From Betaproteobacteria bacterium (GTDB lineage: Bacteria > Pseudomonadota > Gammaproteobacteria > Burkholderiales > Rhodocyclaceae): 10,855 bases of DNA. Positions within the stretch are counted from its first letter, which is position 1. Each line of letters opens with the position of its first letter. Shown one piece after another: positions 7,381 through 10,855 of this stretch. A model generated the notes under the pieces. It saw only the letters and a list, made by a program, of their open reading frames with translations, ran no database searches and was not told the DNA's origin. The stretch is taken from positions 1-10,855 of the forward strand of contig JAIFNM010000280.1 in NCBI GenBank assembly GCA_020047725.1, in the 5' to 3' direction. Both the position numbers and the translations under genes were made by a program.

Positions 7381-7545
7381 AGTTGCAGGTTTGCGATCAG
7401 TTTACTGTCGTTAGAGTCGCTGCGTTTCACGTGCTTTGAATGACCGCACCAGGTCGCGAGCACTCAGTGGAGTGCGCGCCATATTGCAATCATTGAAAAA
7501 AGCGCTGGTTTCGGCGAACGTCGGCTAGTTGGCGCAGGTGCCTGC

Positions 7546-7588
7546 TCACACTTCCGGCCAGAAGTGGCCTTTCAATTTCAACAGTAGC
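7546..7588 (-). repeat. Left copy of an inverted motif pair flanking 7.5-9.3 kb
   Basis: Read on the minus strand, this stretch contains GCTACT, then GGCCA, then GAAGTGTGA. The same three words occur in the same order on the plus strand at 9227-9273, with spacing differing by 4 bases overall. The pair points outward from the exporter and gene-fragment segment. It also contains the CACTTC..GAAGTG palindrome at 7549-7566. It may be a worn end of a mobile element, but no transposase is visible. Confidence 0.25.
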
Positions 7589-7640
7589 ATCTGATCACTA
7601 GTTATTTCGTGTCGCATGAGCGAATGAAGGAGAGGGCAGC

Positions 7641-8264
7641 GTGGAATCGATATATGCAGTACTAACCGTTGCGGCAATTGCCGCGATGGGCATCATGAGC
7701 CCGGGCCCGGATTTTCTGGCGGTCAGCAATACATCAGTTACTGGCTTGAGGCGCAATGCGTTTGCAGTAGCTTCCGGCGTGATTTTTGGAAATGGTGTTT
7801 GGGCAGGCGCCGCCTTGCTGGGTGTTAGTGCATTGTTCGCTTTGTTTCCCTCCCTTTTCTTGGTCATTAAGATGTGTGGGGCGGCCTACATTGCGTGGCT
7901 CGGCATTCAATTGTTGCGGTCGGCGAGCAAGCCTTTGCCGGTCAGTACGGAGTCGGCGAATTCGTCTTCAATTTGGGCGATGTTTGCCAAAGGGCTTTCA
8001 ACCACCATGGCAAACCCAAAGGCAGCTCTCTACTACGCCTCGGCGCTCTCATCTGCAGCTCCTGAGAATGCCAGCCTGTTACTGCTCAGCTCGATGGTGG
8101 CCGCAGTTGTAGCCATTGCTGCAATTTGGTTCTCGATTGTCGTTCTTGTTTTGTCGACCGAGCGGGCTGGCAACGCCTTCCGACGATTCAAAATCTACTT
8201 CGAGTCACTTTTTGGCGTGTTGCTTCTGGCATTCGGAATAAGGCAGCTGTTGTCTCGTTCTTGA
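7641..8264 (+). CDS. RhtB/LysE-family amino acid exporter
   Basis: An inner-membrane efflux protein of 207 residues, the usual length of the family, which exports amino acids such as homoserine, threonine or lysine. The diagnostic motif near the N-terminus is present at residues 20-26 (SPGPDFLAV region), followed by GLRRNAFAVASGVIFGN. Five to six hydrophobic segments run through the protein, at about 5-22, 38-62, 68-88, 113-132, 144-170 and 184-203, with the typical KMCGAAYIAWLGIQLLRSA and NPKAALYY motifs. The start is GTG at 7641, supported by AAGGAG at 7627-7632 eight bases upstream. It is unrelated to the sugar operon and stands alone between the repeat-rich gap and broken genes. A GntR regulator fragment converges on it from the right. 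The substrate cannot be deduced. It looks intact. Confidence 0.92.
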   Translation: MESIYAVLTVAAIAAMGIMSPGPDFLAVSNTSVTGLRRNAFAVASGVIFGNGVWAGAALLGVSALFALFPSLFLVIKMCGAAYIAWLGIQLLRSASKPLPVSTESANSSSIWAMFAKGLSTTMANPKAALYYASALSSAAPENASLLLLSSMVAAVVAIAAIWFSIVVLVLSTERAGNAFRRFKIYFESLFGVLLLAFGIRQLLSRS

Positions 8265-8320
8265 AAGACTTCTACGGGGTGAATCACTACCAAGCTGATT
8301 CGTTAGTAGACGAAGATCTC

Positions 8321-8336
8321 TCAGACCTTTGTCTGA
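8321..8336. other. Hairpin between convergent genes
   Basis: TCAGAC and GTCTGA form a perfect 6-bp stem around CTTT, about 57 bases after the exporter stop and 44 bases past the end of the minus-strand GntR fragment. A hairpin between converging genes often ends transcription both ways. No T-run is present, so this is tentative. Confidence 0.35.
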
Positions 8337-8379
8337 TGGGGCAGAGATGCGAAGACTGTCCGCTACAAGCGGCTATTAC

Positions 8380-8727
8380 TTATATCTGCGCGCGCGAAGG
8401 AAGCGTCTGAGTGTCGCCTTCGGCTTGCAAGGAGTGCAGGCGACCATAGGCGAGATGGGTTCTCGCCAGATATTCAAGCATCGCCTTGGCGGCACCGTCA
8501 GGGTCATGTGAAACCATCCGATCGACAATCTTGGCGTGCTCCCGGTGGCTGAGCATGACCGAGCCTTCGACGTGCACCGCTTCTGTCTGAAAGCGGGCAA
8601 GCAAACGGAGAAGATCATGTCCCATTTCGACGAACAGGCCGTTTCCCGAGAGGCTGCAAATGGCGTTGTGCAAGGCCATATCGGTCTCCAGAAAGGCGGG
8701 CGGGTCGCCGATGGCTTTTCGGTTAAC
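8380..8727 (-). pseudogene. GntR-family (FadR subfamily) regulator, FCD domain fragment
   Basis: About 115 residues of the ligand-binding FCD domain remain, read on the minus strand: AIGDPPAFLETDMALHNAI, NGLFVEMG, GSVMLSHREHAKIVDRM, AAKAMLEYLARTHLAY. Residues expected to bind the metal in FCD domains are kept: the D and H of ETDMALH, the H of REHAKIV, and the H of LARTHLAY. The C-terminus looks natural. The N-terminal winged helix and the first part of the FCD domain are missing; upstream on this strand the frame soon meets a stop (TAG at 8741-8743), where TRAP-transporter sequence begins. An internal ATG at 8677-8679 could start a short protein, but it could not bind DNA. Such regulators often control organic-acid or sugar-acid genes; the original target is unknown. 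Confidence 0.82.
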
Positions 8728-9198
8728 GGATTTCGCAATCTAACGAACAGCAAGCGTGCGGTCGCAAAGCTCGAGGACATGGACGGAATTAAGTTGCGAG
8801 TCATGCAGAATCTCGTTTATCTTGAGTTCTTCAAGGAACTCGGAGCAAGTCCGGTGCCGATGCCGTGGAGCGAGGTTTTCTCCGCGCTTGAGACGCGCAC
8901 CGTGGACGGCCAGGAAAATCCGGCGCCGACGATCGACACCGCCAAACTGTACGAGGTGCAAAAGTACCTGAGCCTGACGCGCCACGCCTACGCGGCGCAC
9001 CTCGTAATGGTGAGCAAGAAATGGTGGGATACGCTGACGAAGGACGAGCAGCGCATCATCACCGAGGCGGTGATCGAGACTCGTCCGTTCCAACGCACGC
9101 TCAATAACGAAGTAGACACCAAGTCGATCGCGACGCTGAAGGAAAAAGGCATGACCGTGACGACCATTGCTCCGGCAGAGTTACAGCGGATGCGGCAG
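8725..9198 (+). pseudogene. TRAP transporter binding protein (DctP family), C-terminal fragment
   Basis: About 158 residues match the C-terminal half of DctP-type periplasmic binding proteins: NGFRNLTNSKRAVAKLEDMD, GIKLRVMQN with the conserved substrate-binding Arg, PMPWSEVFSALETRTVDGQE, EVQKYLSLTRH, KKWWDTLTKDEQRIITEA. These proteins bind organic acids and pass them to DctQ/DctM permeases. The signal peptide and the first half are missing. An open frame from 8536 reaches into this region, but its first 63 codons are the antisense of the GntR fragment. After RMRQ (9198) the family match ends and the frame runs on with unrelated codons to a TGA at 9271-9273, so the 3' end is also broken. GC content looks higher than in the sugar operon, suggesting a different origin. 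No DctQ or DctM gene is nearby. Confidence 0.85.
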
Positions 9199-9226
9199 GT
9201 TTCAGAGTGGTGCGGTCTTTCAAATA

Positions 9227-9273
9227 GCTACTTTTTAGCTTTCACGTACGGTGGCCAAATGCCAGAAGTGTGA
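9227..9273 (+). repeat. Right copy of the inverted motif pair
   Basis: GCTACT (9227-9232), GGCCA (9253-9257) and GAAGTGTGA (9265-9273) repeat, in the opposite orientation, the words found at 7546-7588. It begins soon after homology of the TRAP fragment ends, so it may mark an element boundary. The similarity is partial and was judged by eye. Confidence 0.25.
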
Positions 9274-9395
9274 ATTCGGCTCATTCCCCCCAAGCCGCCG
9301 GTGGCAAATCTTCTGTATGTCTGATCCATGAGCAGATTTGAGCGATTCATCTCCGAATACAGCAACTCGGCCACCGCGGCGCTATGGCATTTCGA

Positions 9396-10855
9396 TTACT
9401 TCAAGTGCTTGACAGCCACACGTTCGATTTCAAGCCCGTTCGTGTAACGCTCCATGAAGGTGTTGAAACCGGCGACATCCGCCGGGTTTGGCGCAATGCA
9501 ATTGCTCTTCTGCTCGGCAAATACCTTGTCCCGGAGGAAATCATCCAGCGATTCATTGGCAACCCGATTCGCCATGTACGCCCCTAGGAGCGCAATACCC
9601 CACGCACCGCCTTCTCCAGCGTTCTCCATCACCGATACAGGAACATTGACGGCTGCGGCCATGATCTTCTGCCCAACTTCGCGGGTCTTGAAGAAACCGC
9701 CGTGGCCGAGGATTTGATCCACTTGAACAAACTCTTTCTCAAACAGGATGTTCAGCCCGGTTCGGAGCGCACCCAACGCGGTATAAAGCTGGACGCGCAT
9801 GAAATTAGCCAGATTGAAGTTGCCGTTTGACGAGCGCACGAACATCGGACGCCCCTCTTCGAAATGCGTGATGTGTTCGCCGGAAACATATCCGTAGGCC
9901 AGCAGACCGCCGCCGTCCGGATCGCCAGTGAGCGCCAGGTCGAAGAGCGTCTCGTACAGTTTCGACTTGTCCACCGTCAAGCCGAAGGCTTTGATGAGTT
10001 CATTGAACATGCCGATCCAGGCATCGTATTCCGAAGAGCAATTATTGGAGTGCGCCATCGCGACCAGCTTTCCGTGCGGGGTGGTCACCAGGTCAATCTC
10101 CGCATAGACCTTGGACAATTCCTTTTCCAGCACGATCATCGCAAACACCGAGGTGCCGGCAGAGACGTTGCCGGTACGAGTAGAAACACTGTTTGTCGCC
10201 ACCATCCCGGTACCCGCATCGCCCTCGGGCGGACAGCACGGCACGCCGGCGCTCAGTTGGCCGCTGACGTCGATGAGTCGCGCTCCTTCCGCTGTGAGTT
10301 CCCCGCCTTTTTCGCCGGCCAGCAAGACGCTGGGCAAAATCTCGCCCAACTGCCACGGAAGATTCAATGGCTCGATATTTTGATCAAACTGAGCAATCAT
10401 TCTTGAATCGAATGCACTCGTCTTCAGGTCGATCGGGAATACCCCCGACGCCTCGCCAACGCCCAGCACTTTCTGCCCCGTCAGCTTCCAGTGAACGTAG
10501 CCGGCCAGCGTCGTAATGAAGCGGACGTCCTTGACGTGCTCCTCGCCATTCAGGATCGCCTGATAGAGATGCGCAATACTCCAGCGCTGGGGGATCGGAT
10601 ACTGGAACAACTCCGTCAAAGCCGACGAAGCCTGCCCGGTGATGTTGTTCCGCCAGGTGCGGAAGGGGACCAGCAGATTGTCGTCTTTGTCGAAGGCCAG
10701 GTAGCCATGCATCATGCCGCTGAAGCCGAGGGACTTCGTACTCTTGATCTCCACTCCGAATTGCGCCGCGACGGCGTCTACCAGCGACTTATAGCTGGAT
10801 TGCACGCCGCTCCAGATGTCTTCGATCGAGTAACTCCAGATACCGTCGATCAGGG
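9396..10855 (-). CDS. FGGY-family carbohydrate kinase, partial (N-terminus outside window)
   Basis: A sugar kinase of the FGGY family, open from the right edge to a TAA at 9396-9398; 485 residues are visible. The frame stays open beyond the internal ATG at 10803-10805, reading LIDGIWSYSIEDIWSGVQ, which is family sequence, so roughly the first 40-50 residues with the first phosphate loop lie outside. Visible features in order: LGFSGMMHGYLAFDKD, VPFRTWRN, RWSIAHLYQAIL, TLAGYVHWKLTGQKVLG, CPPEGDAGTGMVATNSVS and VSAGTSVFAM, then the C-terminal ATP site HGGFFKTREVGQKIM and ENAGEGGAWGIALLGAYM. It is a different subtype from the LyxK-like gene. It resembles kinases I recall from L-arabinose/L-ribulose loci, for example in Bacteroidetes, but the substrate is not certain. 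It is transcribed leftward, so its operon partners would lie past the right edge. It looks intact in the visible part. Confidence 0.9.
   Translation of the reverse strand, partial: LIDGIWSYSIEDIWSGVQSSYKSLVDAVAAQFGVEIKSTKSLGFSGMMHGYLAFDKDDNLLVPFRTWRNNITGQASSALTELFQYPIPQRWSIAHLYQAILNGEEHVKDVRFITTLAGYVHWKLTGQKVLGVGEASGVFPIDLKTSAFDSRMIAQFDQNIEPLNLPWQLGEILPSVLLAGEKGGELTAEGARLIDVSGQLSAGVPCCPPEGDAGTGMVATNSVSTRTGNVSAGTSVFAMIVLEKELSKVYAEIDLVTTPHGKLVAMAHSNNCSSEYDAWIGMFNELIKAFGLTVDKSKLYETLFDLALTGDPDGGGLLAYGYVSGEHITHFEEGRPMFVRSSNGNFNLANFMRVQLYTALGALRTGLNILFEKEFVQVDQILGHGGFFKTREVGQKIMAAAVNVPVSVMENAGEGGAWGIALLGAYMANRVANESLDDFLRDKVFAEQKSNCIAPNPADVAGFNTFMERYTNGLEIERVAVKHLK

Larger units (their letters stand above)
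7202..7640. other. Non-coding stretch with palindromes, possible repeat remnant
   Basis: This 439-base stretch has no convincing gene on either strand. It contains the hairpin at 7263-7284, a perfect 10-bp inverted repeat at 7358-7380, and a CACTTC/GAAGTG palindrome at 7549-7566. A minus-strand open frame through it (7463 down to 7092) is rejected because it runs antisense into the end of the kinase gene. The palindromes and lack of genes suggest a dispersed repeat or the remains of a mobile element. The promoter of the exporter gene should lie near its right end, but no clear -35/-10 pair was found. Confidence 0.5.

Noticed and set aside
7092..7463. 123-codon minus-strand open frame
   Set aside because: Its C-terminal part is antisense to the kinase end; no ribosome site and no family match. 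It may merely cross a repeat.
8279..8410. 43-residue frame with a CxxC motif after the exporter gene
   Set aside because: GTG start with no clear ribosome site, overlaps the end of the GntR fragment, and no recognisable family.
8536..8724. N-terminal 63 codons of the frame leading into the TRAP fragment
   Set aside because: They are the antisense of the GntR FCD coding sequence and lack any signal peptide, so they are not the true start of a binding protein.
9328..9447. 39-codon plus-strand frame next to the kinase 3' end
   Set aside because: Short, no ribosome site, antisense to the kinase C-terminus for nearly half its length.
9864..10406. 180-codon plus-strand open frame
   Set aside because: It lies wholly antisense to the strongly conserved FGGY kinase and has low-complexity, Arg/His/Gln-rich content.
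1..10855. CRISPR array, tRNA, rRNA or intact transposase genes
   Set aside because: No regularly spaced repeats, tRNA-like clover-leaf sequences or transposase motifs were recognised on either strand.

Overview
The window looks like accessory DNA from a Gram-negative proteobacterium. Evidence: a ribose-type periplasmic binding protein with a signal peptide, a LacI regulator, a RhtB-type exporter, and pieces of GntR/FCD, sigma-54 activator and TRAP transporter genes. The GntR, TRAP and LysE pieces resemble betaproteobacterial genes, but nothing here fixes the taxon.

Layout. Bases 1-213 hold two gene ends joined in the middle of their coding sequence: a sigma-54 activator piece and the C-terminus of an RbsC-like permease. 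Bases 382-7201 form a plus-strand sugar catabolism cluster. In order it has a periplasmic sugar-binding protein, a LacI-family regulator, a cupin isomerase resembling phosphomannose isomerase, a galactose-mutarotase-like protein, a UlaE/SgbU-like L-ribulose-5-phosphate (L-xylulose-5-phosphate) 3-epimerase, and a LyxK/SgbK-like L-xylulose kinase. The four enzyme genes overlap or lie within 2 bases of each other. The kinase is broken by a one-base shift in a run of seven G. Bases 7202-7640 are non-coding and contain palindromes. A complete RhtB/LysE exporter follows at 7641-8264. Next come a GntR regulator C-terminus (minus strand) and a TRAP DctP C-terminus (plus strand), joined near 8725. The right end (9396 to the edge, minus strand) is most of a second FGGY kinase of a different subtype, whose N-terminus lies outside the window.

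How the genes may work together (inference): the binding protein captures a sugar. The mutarotase-like protein converts its anomers and the cupin enzyme isomerises the aldose to L-xylulose. The kinase makes L-xylulose 5-phosphate and the UlaE-like enzyme makes L-ribulose 5-phosphate. The last step, a 4-epimerase (AraD/UlaF/SgbE) giving D-xylulose 5-phosphate, is not in the window. No decarboxylase of the UlaD/SgbH type is present either, which favours a free L-pentose such as L-lyxose over ascorbate or gulonate. The least expected element is a cupin enzyme where known L-lyxose routes use rhamnose isomerase. The broken permease, frameshifted kinase and truncated genes on both flanks suggest that the region has been rearranged and may be decaying, unless the junctions are assembly errors.
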